From: Anastrepha obliqua
Taxonomy: Eukaryota; Arthropoda; Insecta; Diptera; Tephritidae
Direction: 5' to 3'
Length of the DNA stretch: 64,000 nt
Assembly (NCBI RefSeq): GCF_027943255.1
Contig: NC_072893.1
Span: 131,873,784-131,937,783 of the forward strand
The translations under genes were made by a program, and so were the position numbers. The notes under the pieces were generated by a model. The model worked only from the letters and a program-made list of their open reading frames with translations, made no database searches and was not told the origin of the DNA. The stretch's first letter is position 1. Each line of letters starts with the position of its first letter. Positions 48,338 through 59,754 of the stretch are shown here, one piece after another.

Positions 48338-48980
48338 TCTTCGAGGTGTAGAGTGGGTTTTCAATGCACCTGCCAACCCATCTGCCGGGGGCATATGGGA
48401 AAGAATGGTAAGAAGCGTAAAACGAGTTTTGATGTTCACGCTGAAGCAACGAGCGCCACAGTTGGAGACCATGCAAAGTCTTCTGATTGAAGCAGAAAAT
48501 TTAATAAATTCGCGTCCATTAACACATGTGCCGGTAGAGAGTACCGACGCCGAGCCTCTGTCACCCAATCATTTTTTGCTAGGCTGCGCGAATGATGTAC
48601 AAACTCCTGCGCTGTCAGAGAAGATATGTTTACGCAAGCAGTGGCACATAGCGCAGCAGCTGAAGCAGACTTTCTGGAAGAGGTGGATACTGGAGTATCT
48701 CCCTACCTTGACACGGCGTACGAAATGGTTTAAGAGGGTGAAGCCAATAGCTGTAGGTGACATCGTTATAGTTTGCGACGACAACGAGAGCCGAGGCCAT
48801 TGGAAACGGGGTATCGTAACAGAAGCAAAGCCAGCCTCAGATGGTCAAGTTAGATCTGTTTTAGTCAAGACGTCAACAGGAATTTTACGGAGACCAGCGT
48901 CTAAAATTGCAGTGCTCGACGTTGGTAGTGATTCTTTCACCAGTGATGCGAATCACGGGGGGGAGGATGTTACCGATTAA
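48240..48980 (+). pseudogene. BEL/Pao integrase C-terminal part
   Basis: The meaningful sequence begins near 48330. It contains NAPANPSAGGIWERMVRSVK, which carries the third catalytic acidic residue (the Glu of WER), then LLIEAENLINSRPL, and a DUF5641-type C-terminal domain (KRWILEYLPTLTRR, VGDIVIVCDDNE). The frame closes 13 bases inside the 3' LTR. Residues before about 48330 are in a shifted frame and are not integrase. Confidence 0.78.
48957..48967 (+). promoter_or_regulatory. Polypurine tract of the BEL element
   Basis: GGGGGGGAGGA lies directly against the TG of the 3' LTR, the position from which plus-strand DNA synthesis is primed. Confidence 0.8.
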
Positions 48981-49401
48981 TAATACAATCCCAATTAAAA
49001 TTGTTTTTTTGTACTAATTAGACGAAAACTGTATTCAAATACTTATGTACTAAACCTGAATTATCACTTTATACTAAAAAATTCCTTTGTAATATTTTAC
49101 CAAAAAATGCAACTATGCCTTAACTGTAAACGCCATTGAATTGACCGAAGCGTTCTTTAAAAGTCCAGTTGCTTACGGAAATTCAGACGCGTACGAGGCG
49201 CGACAATATATAAAAACCTCACTTCTATTTTCACGCAATTTGTTAAACTTTGTTAATTTCATAAACATTAAATACATATACTTATAAAATACTTATAAAA
49301 TATTTCATGAACAAGAAATAAAATACAGTGAACTTAAAGTGTTGTTTGTTATAATTTCGGAAGCCTCGTATTTTGAGCCATTGTTGCTTTTGCCTGCAAC
49401 A
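48968..49401 (+). repeat. BEL/Pao 3' long terminal repeat, 434 bp
   Basis: It matches the 5' LTR except at four positions (T/G, T/C, G/T and A/G in the order met) and is followed by the duplicated GTCTG. Confidence 0.93.
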
Positions 49402-50389
49402 GTCTGTCTAATGAAATGGTCGGCAAAATTCAAACTTACAGCGTCACATAAATGTTGCCAAATAGGCGCTGTACAATTTGTTAGTTTGGACAATGGACTC
49501 AAAATAAATTGGATTATCTTCTAAAGAACTCTTTAGATGTACTTTTTCGCGAATAATATTTATTTAATATATTTGTAATTAGTACAAAATTAAAATATTA
49601 CAACTAAATAGGTGAGCGGTAACTATTACAACCTATGATTCAGGTTAATGTTTTAGCAACTTTTTCTTAATTTTTCAACTACTCTTAAGGAGGATCTCCA
49701 CTCTTCGCTCCCTTTCCCTTCATCATGTTAGGTAATACCACTTGGGGCGCTGCACTTCCACAGCCCGCGACAAATCTATGGTGTCTCAAGATTTTATACC
49801 AGTTTCATTTGTCGCAGGCTGTATGCGGCTGCCCTCTAACGAAATCTAATCTTATGTAACAGGTTTGTCGCTTAAAATTTTCCACCCAACATTTTGAACA
49901 GAATCAACAGTAAATAACGTCAGGAGTGAACCGTAATGAATCTTCATTGGTTTGCACTGCATGCCCCGAACTTAATCTCTTCCTCCTGCATTGGTCTCTA
50001 CAAACTACTGTCCAGTGAGTAACGGCTAAAGCTCATAGAAAATAGTCCATGGTAAAGCGAAATTATTATGCCAGAACTGTAGAAGTAACACACAAATTTA
50101 AATAAACATACCAACATTAAAAGCAGGAAGGATAACAGAAATTCACGTAGCGTAAAACCAGCGAATTGGCGCCAAAAAACAAATGAGCAAACTGGCAAAA
50201 CTATTTGTAGTATTTACCACTGACAGCTGTGCTGTAGCGTTGAAGTGACCCACCTTTATGGGGCGCTTCACACTAATTTCTACTATTCGACTGTACTCAA
50301 CTCCATTCAGCTCAGCTCAGCGCCACTTCATTTTGTGTGGCTGCCCGCCTGCCTTTCCATTTGACGTGCAAATTTTTATTTGTTTTTCC

Positions 50390-50990
50390 TTGTACTGCTG
50401 TTGTTGTTGCTGTTGTTTTTGGCATCACTACAAGTGCTTGCAAATGATGTACATACGCGAATAACAAAAGAACAACAACCACAATAACAGCAACGGTGGA
50501 GCAGTCCCCATGGCAGCACAAGTAAATTTATTATTTGTATACTTGTGTTGATTGTTGAACTCCACTGAAATACGAAGAAACGAAAAAAAACAACAAAAAT
50601 TAAACAAATGTTAACAAAAGCAATAACAATGATAACAACATCAACAACAACAACAATGGCAACCATAGCAGCCATAGTAATGCATGTAGAGTGGCGAGTG
50701 GATTGAATGAGTTGTTGTTGTTGTTGGGCTGTAGCTGCTGCAAAAGTAAATATTGTGTAGTTATAGTTTGTTGTCGTTGTTGTTGCTGCTATTTTATGTA
50801 TTGTTCAGATTCCAAATGTTAACTGCTGTTGCCCTGCTGCTTCTGCTGTTGTTGTTATTGCTGTTCCCATGTTGATTTAACTGCTTAGAGCTGCGCACGC
50901 ATACATAAACATAAACACATACAACACAATCAACTGGTTGTTGTTGGAATTGTTGTTTACTATTTATTTGCAATGCAAATGTGGCGTACA
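50390..50990. repeat. CAA/TTG trinucleotide-rich patches
   Basis: Short runs of CTG, TTG and CAA triplets switch strand several times (for example 50395-50420, 50640-50655, 50711-50728 and 50770-50790). They give Val/Ala/Ile- or Cys-rich shadow ORFs. This is typical simple sequence in dipteran introns. Confidence 0.6.
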
Positions 50991-52282
50991 GTGCATATCG
51001 AGCTGCATATATGTGTGTGTTAGCATAAGTACATGCAATTTTGGTTTGTGTGAGTGTGTGTGAGAGTGCGAGTGGGGTGGAGTACTTGAGTTTTGAGTTC
51101 GAGCACATTTGAATGCGAATAAATAAGCAAGCAGCAACAAATATGCGTTTGCATGTATGGCACGCACGCACACATACATGCATAAATTTGTATACATTCA
51201 AATATATAATACATCTATGCATATTCATATATGTATTTGCTTACATTTATATGCACAAAGCAGACTTGAATTAATGATTAATGTCTGCTGTGTATAGTAT
51301 GTTTGCGTATGTATGTATGTATGTATATGTAGGCACTGATAAAGCCCTTGTCAAATGTGCATTTGTGAAATGTCATTTTCGTTTAAAAGAAATGCTTTAA
51401 ATATTCTGTTTCTGTTTCTTTTAGAATTTGTATTTTGTATTCTGTTGTCCTTTTTGTTGTTTTTTAAGGGAATTTCAAGTCTTGTTGATGCTTCGTTATT
51501 TCCCATTGCACCCATCACACAATAGTGAAATGCAAAGCAATATATTTGAGTGGACGATCTTTTGACAAGTGGTTCGGCGCACGAATGTGCAGAAAATAAA
51601 AAAAAAAAGAAAAAGAAAAAAAGAGAAAAATAAGAGTTCTTAAAAACTATTTCACTCATACATCCATAATAAGTATAGAAAATGCATTTTACAGGAGAGG
51701 ACTGTGGAACACAGGATTCATGTGTGAATCAGTAAGAAATTTCGGTAAATGCTTTATGGGGTGAGACATCTCGTAACTTCGTATTGACAAGCAATCTCAA
51801 AAACGTGAATATAATTTTTTGTTTTTTTAATTTTTACGGTGAATAATCTGTGTTTACCTTGAACTGGCCTTCAATTTAACTTCGCAAGGACAATTGGGTA
51901 ACAAATTTTAATTCAGCATTTTTCTAAATTTGTTCTTGAAAAAAATGAGTTTTTAAGTTTTTAGGTAGTAAGGGGATGATTTCGCTTCTTAAGAAGTGTT
52001 AGAACTACAATAAAAAAATGCCAAAGCGAGTTTGAATACACAAATTTTCTCATAAAAATATTTCTATTCGAGGATATGTTTTGAATTATTGAAATTCGGG
52101 GCAAGACAATTTCTTCCGAAGCCATTTACGAGCTTTAAAAAGAAATTATTAAAATTGGTCAATAATTTGTATTTCGTTGTATTTTAACAAAATGGGTAAA
52201 AAATCACCGCTGTGCGGTATCTCATTAGTAACAACCAAAACATAAAAAGATACAGTGCAAAATTAATCCAACTCACGATGAC

Positions 52283-52560
52283 TCATACAGATCCAAGCCT
52301 CAAATCAAATGCCCGCTTTCTCAGTTTATTCTTTATAAGGTTTTTAAACCTCGTTTGGTTGTACCCCGGAAGTAAGGATTTCGTCTGATTTAGTTCCATA
52401 GTTTGGTGCCAGCTAACATCCCTTAGTATTTGCTCTTCACTTTTAAGTTTCTCCTCGATGGTGTGTTGTTCCATAGTAAGGAAGGGCTTGGGCCCTGTTA
52501 AAGACGAGGCCACCATGTCTTTTCCGCACCCATTCTTCTAGTGAAACGTATGCCCTACGC
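52283..52560 (-). mobile_element. LINE RNase H-side fragment, inverted
   Basis: The minus-strand ORF (77 codons, stop at 52283) begins ASSLTGPKPFLTMEQHTI after its start. It continues with EEKLKSEEQILRDVSW, SKLLPGYN-like and RKRAFDLRL blocks. This is the region between RNase H and the terminal Cys cluster in Jockey/I-type LINEs. The expected LTGH and Cys motifs are missing downstream and RNase H is missing upstream, so only an internal slice is left. Confidence 0.5.
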
Positions 52561-55500
52561 CAGCGGAAGCATCAGCAACAGTTGCTATGCCACAAGTAAT
52601 ATCGACTATTAAAATCGAGTACCTTTTCATCTTTTCAGTTACGAATTTTCACAACACAACTATCGACGTCGCTAATACATTCCATCTGTGTACGACCCAC
52701 TGTGAAGCTCCAATTCGACGCTTGAGTAGTTGGAGCATTTAGGCAACTATTAGGGTATTTTGTGGGGCGATCGCATGGGGTGAACGCTGGGATTTCCAAA
52801 CGGTGCCAATTAGTCCAAACCAGAATATACTTACCTGTGTGGGCTGGTTATTACATTAACTAAGAAGCATAATAAATTTCAGAAATTTGCAACATTAACT
52901 CAATTCTGTCAAAGTGGATTTGTGATATTTGAAGGTAAGGGACCTGCAATCTCACAAAGCCAATGGCAACAAAATCTTACGTGATGACTATTAAATCTTA
53001 CATGAAACAAATATTTTAGTAATACAATGCACACACAATTCCCAAGCTCTAAAATTTACTTAACCCCCATTGTGTTGGCTATAACAAAAATTTTTTAGTA
53101 CATTTTGGTTCGAACACAAGAACTAAACACGAAAATGCATTCTCATTAAAACAGGAATTACTTCTCATTTGCGCATGTCGAGGCACCCATGGACAACAGA
53201 TACCAATGGTCATTAAGGTACAGAATCTAAGTAGCTAATATAGCTAGATATGTACAAGTAACGACCAACACAATCTTTCACACACGTAGCCACTCATAAA
53301 AGCAGTCAGCCAAGCAGCCACGTAGCCAAGTCGCAAGCTGCAAACAGTTGACCGTCTGTCCCCCACGTTGGTCCATAAAGTAATTAAATTTAATCCGACT
53401 CACAGCAAATTTAAACGGATGACCGAACGCAACTAGCACACGCCACGACTTGTACGTAGTGCAGAGAAAGCAGGCACACACACACAAACATGCACATATA
53501 CGCATATAAATAGCTGCATGCCACGTTGCGTAAAGGGCACTCAATGGCAAGCCTACGAAACAATTGTGAAGGACAGTCGAAGCCGAGGGATTGTGAGTCA
53601 AGAGCTGAAGATTGTTTGTCGGGGTTCGCTTACCGAGCACATTCTGGCAGACTGTCGGCACTTTGGTTTAAGGTTGGCTACATAGTCAGTCAGCGCTTTT
53701 GTTCTACCTGATGTTTTGTGTGCCTCTGTCTGTCAATTTGTGAATGCCGGTATTGTGCTCGTTATTGTTGTTGTTGTACGTACTTGAACTTCAACAAAGT
53801 GGAAAGATGCATAAATATTTTGCAATAGCAGCGTGCCGGGCGGTAAACAGCGGCAGCAGTTAGACTGGGCTTGCTGCGAAGAGTTTGATGTGTTGACATT
53901 TGGGTTGAGTGGCTGCAGAGGCTGTCTAAAGAATGCCGTTGGTCCGTTGTGCGTCCAGCATGCGTGGTTGCTCAACGAACCAAAACATTATTGCCTCTTG
54001 GTGACTTGTCTATTTTATGACCATTCTAGCTTTGTGTCATTCACAACCGCATTTGTTGGTATGCGCCAGTGTGTGAGGGCATAAATAACTAAGAGTTGTG
54101 AAGAGAAGGACAGTGGGCGCTGTATTAAAATTTACAAACTAAGTAAAGCTGGAAAATATGATAAAATACTTACATAGCAATACTAACCGTTTAAGTGATT
54201 TTATGACAGAATATGAGACACTATACTTTGGCCAAATTCAGTTTATTCTTCTAATAAGACAGTATTGCCTGTGGTATGAAAACGTAAGTTACAAAAAAAC
54301 ATTTCAACGACATGTTTTGATATAAAAAATAAGGGACGAATTGGATTACAAGCAAAAAGGAAATGAGAAGAAGAATAACAACCAATTAGTTTAAAATTGC
54401 ACAAAAATACTTTCGCCAACAAAAAACTAAATGAAGGGTTCTCTAACAGATATGAATCGATGTTAAGAGGGTGAATATTTTCAGATGTTTATGCTTAAGA
54501 GCTTAGCTTTCAGAGTTAAGTTTTGGCGATACAGATAACGTTAGGCTACTCAGGCACTTTCCATATAATAACGCATCATTTGTGCAAGGTTTTTCTAAGA
54601 TTTCCTTCAAAAATATATGAAATTGAAGCAGTTAACAAGGAATCGATGGAGCCGGCTTGAAATAAAGTTTGTTTTCCGGTGAACTCATAACTCGAAACAG
54701 AATCATCTGAAAAAAAGGATTTGTTTTCATTTTTAAAATTTTCGTAGCAAATAGCAAAAAATTCGATTGTGTCTGACATTTGTGATGAGTCGCACGTGCC
54801 GTGATGATCTTTCCGATGCGACGTGAAGGACACCTGGTGATTTATGTGAGAAAGTGCTGAATTTGCAAAATTTCATAGCGATTCCTGCAGTAGAGTATAA
54901 GTTATGGCGTACGCGGGGTTTAAAAATGGAAGTTTCAGAAAAATTCCTGAAAATAGAACGGGTACGGGAATCCGGACTGGAGCAACGTACGCTCAAATAC
55001 TCATGTCTTCGTAAATTTTGCTCCGATCAGAATTTTGTTACAATATTTTTGAGGTATTATGTTGACATTAAAAATAAAAAAAGTCTAAAAGCTGTATGAG
55101 GTTTACGACGACACAGATATAGGCAACGAAGAAAGATCCAGTGGTTGTATAATGTATAGCAATGCTGCCAACGACATAGTTACCCAATATCGGGTGGGAA
55201 GGTCCGTCAACAGCACATAAATGGTTTGAAGAATTTTCATTCTCACTTCGTGTGCCATAGAAGTCGTTACTTATGGTTTCGAGGATATCAAGCTGCAGGA
55301 TATTACACCGCATGCGAATTGAGCATCTCCTTAGATACTTTGCAAATCTGCGCTAGTTTCTACACATACTCTATTTGCCGAAATATAATTCTTCGACATG
55401 TCAGGTTGCTTCTTTGGTTGCTCTATTGCGATTAGAACTTTCTCCGTATTTATGCCCACTAACTTGGCTAAATTTCCAGGAAAATTCTAGGAAACTTTAG

Positions 55501-55863
55501 GCAAAACAAGGAAATCACGCTCTTTAAATTTTCTCTTAGAAAAACTCAAAAAATTTAAATTTCTAATTGGGTTTCTCCACTTTTTGGTATACATACATTT
55601 TCTTTTGCCCTATTGAAAGTTTTACAAATTAATTATCAGAAAATTTATTGTGGCCACGTGGTCACAACAACTGTTTCAAAATAGCAACTGCTTTAAATTG
55701 CGATTATATGTATGTGCTGTGTGCATTTATTTTTATCGTTAAATTTCACGCCTCAACGGCCACAAAGTGACTTCAATTACAAATAATTGAAAAAAATTAG
55801 GAATTTACAATAGAAAGCAAGTAATCAAAAGCAGCATTGTAACTATAGTTTGGCAAGCTAATA

Positions 55864-57132
55864 GGACTATGAATAAGTTCGTGCGGTTTTACAACAGATG
55901 GCGTAACTTGATTATTATTCCATCGATCCACATTTCCAAACATTCATTGGAGAGCTACTGTCGTAAGGCACAAACGTCAGTATAAGTTTTTTATTTGAAG
56001 CGTAAACAACAATATTTTTACCACACTTGAAAATGTCGAATTTCGTGCCAAATAATGTGTTTTTGCGGGGAATTTTTTAATATGAAGAAAAAAGCAGCCG
56101 AAAGTCATCGTATCTTGGTGGAAGTTTATGGTGAGCATGCTCTAGCTGAGCGAACGTGCCAGAAGTGGTTTGCACGCTTTAAAAGTGGTGATTTTGGCTT
56201 GGAAGACGAAGAACGCGAGGGTGCGCCGCCAAAGTTCATGGATACCGAATTGGAGGAATTGCTCGATCAAGATCCGGCTCAAACGCAAGAAGAGGTTGCA
56301 AAAACTTTGGGAGTTGATCAATCAACCATTTCCAAACGTTTAAAAGCCATGGGAATGATCCGAAAGGTAGGCCATTGGGTGCCGTATGAATTGAAGCCAA
56401 GAGACGTTGAACGCCGTTTTATGGCATGCGAACAACTGCTTCAACGGCACAAAAGAAAGGGTTTTTTGCATCGAATTGTGACTGGCGATGAAAAGTGGGT
56501 CCATTACGACAATCCAAAACGTCGGGCAACGTATGGATACCCTGGCCATGCTTCAACATCGACGTCGGCGCAGAATATTCATGGCCTGAAGGTTATGCTG
56601 TGTATCTGGTGGGACCAGCTGGGTGTTGTGTATTATGAGCTACTGAAACCGAATGAAACGATTACGGGGGATGTCTACCGACGACAATTGATGCGTTTGA
56701 GCCGAGCACTGCGAGAAAAACGGCCGCAATACGCCGATAGACACGACAAAGTTATTTTGCAACATGACAATGCTCGGCCACATGTTGCACAAGTGGTCAA
56801 AACATACTTAGAAACGCTCAAATGGGATGTCCTACCCCACCCGCCGTATAGTCCAGACCTTGCGCCATCCGATTACTATCTCTTCCGATCGATGCAACAT
56901 GGCCTGGCTGACCAGCACTTCCGTAATTACGATGAAGTCAAAAAATGGATCGATTCGTGGATTGCGGCAAAACCGACCGAATTTTTCACAAAGGGAATCC
57001 GTGAATTGCCAGAAAGATGGGAAAAAGTAGTAGCAAGCGATGGACAATACTTTGAATATTAAATTTGTAACCATTTTACGTCAATAAAGTTTCAAATTTC
57101 GAAAAAAAACCGCACGAACTTATTCATAGTCC
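55864..57132 (+). mobile_element. Mariner transposon, 1269 bp, near-complete
   Basis: Perfect 27-bp inverted repeats lie at 55864-55890 (starting GGACTATGAATAAGTTCG) and 57106-57132, with TA on both sides (55862-55863 and 57133-57134). The interior carries one long DD34D transposase frame and an AATAAA near 57083. TIR identity and the intact catalytic domain indicate a young copy. Similarity of the transposase motifs places it near the Mos1/mauritiana-mellifera branch, though I cannot fix the subfamily by eye. Confidence 0.92.
56055..57062 (+). CDS. Mariner transposase (DD34D), N-terminus probably frameshifted
   Basis: 335 codons. An N-terminal helix-turn-helix region (about residues 10-95, with RTCQKWFARFKSGDF) is followed by the WVPYEL linker (108-113). 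The catalytic Asp145 (TGDEKW), Asp238 (LQHDNARPH) and Asp273 (APSDY) come next. There are 34 residues between the last two, the mariner signature, and YSPDLAP is present at 265-271. An earlier ATG at 56033 opens a short frame (starting MSNFVPNN) that looks like the ancestral N-terminus and stops at once, so a small deletion near 56065-56085 probably shifted the frame. Translation from 56055 would give an altered first ten residues. The catalytic domain is undamaged. Confidence 0.88.
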   Translation: MCFCGEFFNMKKKAAESHRILVEVYGEHALAERTCQKWFARFKSGDFGLEDEEREGAPPKFMDTELEELLDQDPAQTQEEVAKTLGVDQSTISKRLKAMGMIRKVGHWVPYELKPRDVERRFMACEQLLQRHKRKGFLHRIVTGDEKWVHYDNPKRRATYGYPGHASTSTSAQNIHGLKVMLCIWWDQLGVVYYELLKPNETITGDVYRRQLMRLSRALREKRPQYADRHDKVILQHDNARPHVAQVVKTYLETLKWDVLPHPPYSPDLAPSDYYLFRSMQHGLADQHFRNYDEVKKWIDSWIAAKPTEFFTKGIRELPERWEKVVASDGQYFEY

Positions 57133-58049
57133 TATTATATGCAGCAGCAGTGAATAAAGAAGTAATATTTAAAAGTAAATTAAATAAAATAGAAATAAAT
57201 TCTGCTAGTAAAACAAAGAAGCTTTGAAATGGCAACAAATAAAATGAAATAAAATAAAGGAAAATCACACAATTCGAAACAATTGAAGTGCACCAAGCAA
57301 ATAGGCGAGCACGTTTTGCACCTAAATAAAAAGTACAACAACAACTATAAAACTACAAAATTTACATACACTTCAACCGGCAGCAGCCAGTATTGCATAT
57401 TAATGAGCGCAAACCGTTATCCTTGAGTGCGATGGTACGCAGGTGGCGTGGCGCGGCGGTCAATCCTTTCACCGCCTACCTGCTGACCGTTTTGGCCAAA
57501 AGTATTCGTGTGTTTGTATGTAATTGTGGGTGTATTTGAAAATCGCTTACGCATTTTGCATAACAGTGCAGTAAATGCTGCTGGTGAATTTCCAAGTAGT
57601 GCGCAATGTAGTTTTGTAAGTGTGCATTCCTACAAAAACGTGTGGCTGTGTCTGCGATAATATATTTTGTTTCCTTTTTGGGTGAATTCTTCCTTTTGTG
57701 TATGTGACTTTTTATGTGAATTGATTTTAATTTCATCAGAATGATTTTCTCCTTTTACCCTTTACATGTATTTGTGTTTCAACTGCATTTTAGTGTTTTT
57801 TAACTCTTATTTTTGTAACCTTTTAGTTTTATGGTTTAATTTGGTGTTTTGCATAAAAATTGGCGCCGAAACGTGCTGCCATCGACACCTGCAGTTTTTG
57901 CTGTCGGCATAAAATAATTGTATAAAATTTATAGTATTTGCATTTCAAATGTGCGGCGTATTTTAAACGAAACTGTTTTTATTTTTGGAATGATGTAGTG
58001 GAGTTTAAGGTCTTAAAATGACTGGTTTTCGTGGCTGGTCAGCTCTAAA

Positions 58050-58737
58050 AGCGTCCCCTGTATGTGCTAATTTAATTCTTAGCCAGCTCATTCCAATCCA
58101 AGGTTGATCTGGGAATGTTTTAAAATCCTCAACACCCTAGCATCAAGAAACTTTGTTCCGGGACATGAGGGGCATAAAGGGAATGAAATTGCGGATACTT
58201 TAGCGAAAAAGGGGACAAACACTCCCTTAATAGGTCCTGTTTTCTTCTGGGTAAACAACAGCTTTAAAAGTGCCTTTCTACGTGAGCAGGAACAACGAGG
58301 CCTAATCGATTAGTGGAGAGCCGGATCGGGCTTGTGGCAATCGAAAATACTCCTAGATCTGGAACGGATAAAGGCAGAAGCAATCCTTAATCTAAGCAGA
58401 AAGTACATACAATTTTACACTGAACTACTAACAGGACACTGTAAACTTAATTATCACATGAAAAAGATAGGTGTGATAGAAAACGATTCTTGTAGACTCT
58501 GCAAAGAGGCACAAGAAACAGCAGAACACGTTCTATGTGACTGCCCAGCGGTGGCACGACGCAGATTAAATTACCTGGGAAGTGGGGCTATAAATCCAAA
58601 ACTCCTGGTAGAAATTAAGCTTGCCGAAGTTTTAGGATTTATTAATAGCCTAAAACTGTTCGAGTAGGCTACATGGCTGCACAATAGATCTATTCAGGTC
58701 GCGGTGCACAAATAGCCAATCAATAATAATAATAGTT
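58050..58737 (+). mobile_element. LINE 3' end with RNase H and TAA-repeat tail
   Basis: The frame 58104-58667 carries an RNase H end (FVPGHEGHKGNEIADTLAKKG). It is interrupted by one TAG (58311-58313) and continues in the same frame to LLTGHCKLNYHMKKIGV and the Cys cluster CRLCKEAQETAEHVLCDCP. A few codons seem to be missing before VPGH, and sequence near 58080-58100 (FQSK, then WECF) needs a frameshift. The copy ends in a (TAA)n tail at about 58722-58735. TAA tails are characteristic of I-clade elements. It is 5' truncated, so only the 3' end was inserted. Confidence 0.75.
58104..58667 (+). pseudogene. LINE ORF2 C-terminal fragment (RNase H and Cys cluster)
   Basis: This is the coding part of the LINE end: about 187 codons broken by one TAG. 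RNase H motif residues around GNEIADTLAKKG are present, including the late Asp; the earlier catalytic acidic residues fall outside the copy. The protein would have processed RNA during target-primed reverse transcription. It cannot be functional here. Confidence 0.7.
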
Positions 58738-59657
58738 CAGCTTGCTGTGCCTCCAATCGACAGTTATTAATGGCAACCTTTCTATTATGCTGAGAGAATG
58801 CGTCGAGGCTGTTCTTGGACTCTTCTTGTAAGATACCAAGACGGATTTTCTAGAAGTCTTATGCACCTTAGCTCGCTTGTGATGGCAGGACAAACTGTAT
58901 GAGTTCAGGCAATTAAATGGTAAATGTGTAGAACAAGAAGTCTTCTCATTACTTCAGAGTACGTGCTGTTGGGCAAGTATTATAAGTAAAAAAGGCATAA
59001 TGTCGTCTTGGTCTTTCTTGTCGGCATTCGCCGGCGAAAGAAAAAAGTGACTGCCGCGTTTTCCATCCTTGCCCAAACTTTAAAAGAGGTCAAAAAAAAG
59101 TAGAAGGATATTATACAATTTCTTTCCAAATTTATCTTACCATTTTAGCCGTGTCTCCTTCACTCTCATCCTTTTCTATAAAGTAGAATTATTCTTCCAA
59201 AATCTTGTCTTGTATTTACAACAATGCCATTTTCCTTTTATACGGCAGCTGAAAAATTGCCAAATATCAACGCTTTTTTTTTGAACCACTTGCAACTTGC
59301 GCTTTATTTTAACAAAATTCAGTAATCTACAGAACTGCAGATCCGAAATTTTATTTTTAATTCTGAGTAAAAAAATTGCCGAATTTTTATAAATTTTATA
59401 CAAAGTTCGAAACTTTGCTTATAAAATATTCCGGTTTTATAGATATACATAAGTAATTTATTACTAGCATCTTCTTCTTTAAAAATGTGTATTCCAATAT
59501 TAAACCCTGTTTTTTTTTATTAAAAAATCCCGGTTTCATAGGTATACGCCCGGTTAAATTTGTCATTCCTAGTTATTGTTCTTAGCTATGAAATTTTACA
59601 CTCATTTGCACAAAGTAATTTTTTTCGCCTCGCTCTTTTTCTTCGCCCTCATTTTAG

Positions 59658-59754
59658 CACCGTTGATCGCTTGTGGTCGATTACCGAGGATTTGAATATT
59701 TTATACAAAGAGAATTGGACACGTTTGGCCGCACAGGAGGTGCAACATTTTCAG
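59658..59754 (+). CDS. K2P potassium channel, coding exon 3 (extracellular cap)
   Basis: The acceptor (CCTCATTTTAG) supplies the last base of Arg144; residues 145-176 follow, and the donor is CAG, then GTAAGT, at phase 0. The peptide (TVDRLWSITEDLNILYKENW, then TRLAAQEVQHFQ) is amphipathic and charged and contains the sequon Asn163-Trp-Thr. It fits the helical extracellular cap between TM1 and the first pore helix of K2P channels, where N-glycosylation is common. The phase match to exons 2 and 4 is the main evidence. Confidence 0.78.

Larger units (their letters stand above)
43118..49401 (+). mobile_element. BEL/Pao LTR retrotransposon, 6284 bp, defective
   Basis: The element has two LTRs, a 5-bp target duplication (GTCTG), a polypurine tract before the 3' LTR and Gag, protease, reverse transcriptase, RNase H and integrase segments in BEL/Pao order. 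It is not autonomous. The Gag-protease junction is deleted, a TGA and a TAA interrupt the polymerase, frameshifts occur near 46905 and 47560, and most of the integrase core is missing. A Tc1/mariner relic is nested between the 5' LTR and gag. The near-identical LTRs argue that it was copied recently, so the coding damage may already have been present in the template, with proteins supplied by an intact relative. Confidence 0.92.
32700..59657 (+). other. About 27-kb K2P intron filled with transposons
   Basis: The phase-2 donor at 32699/32700 and the acceptor at 59657/59658 bracket this interval, and the split codon (CG|C, Arg144) is restored. Roughly a third of the intron is recognisable mobile DNA: MULE, BEL/Pao, mariner and several LINE pieces. 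The autonomous-type elements (MULE, BEL and mariner) are all in the same orientation as the gene. Unannotated parts (32700-34080, 36930-41050, 42250-43110, 49410-52280, 52560-55860 and 57140-58040) hold AT-rich sequence, CAA/TTG repeats near 50390-50990 and no gene that I can support. Confidence 0.65.

Noticed and set aside
54850..55210. Possible LINE remnant (a KLYEVYDDTDI-like piece near 55086)
   Set aside because: Resembles the ELYELYDDxDI block of LINE reverse transcriptases, but only one short block is visible and the frame breaks at once.
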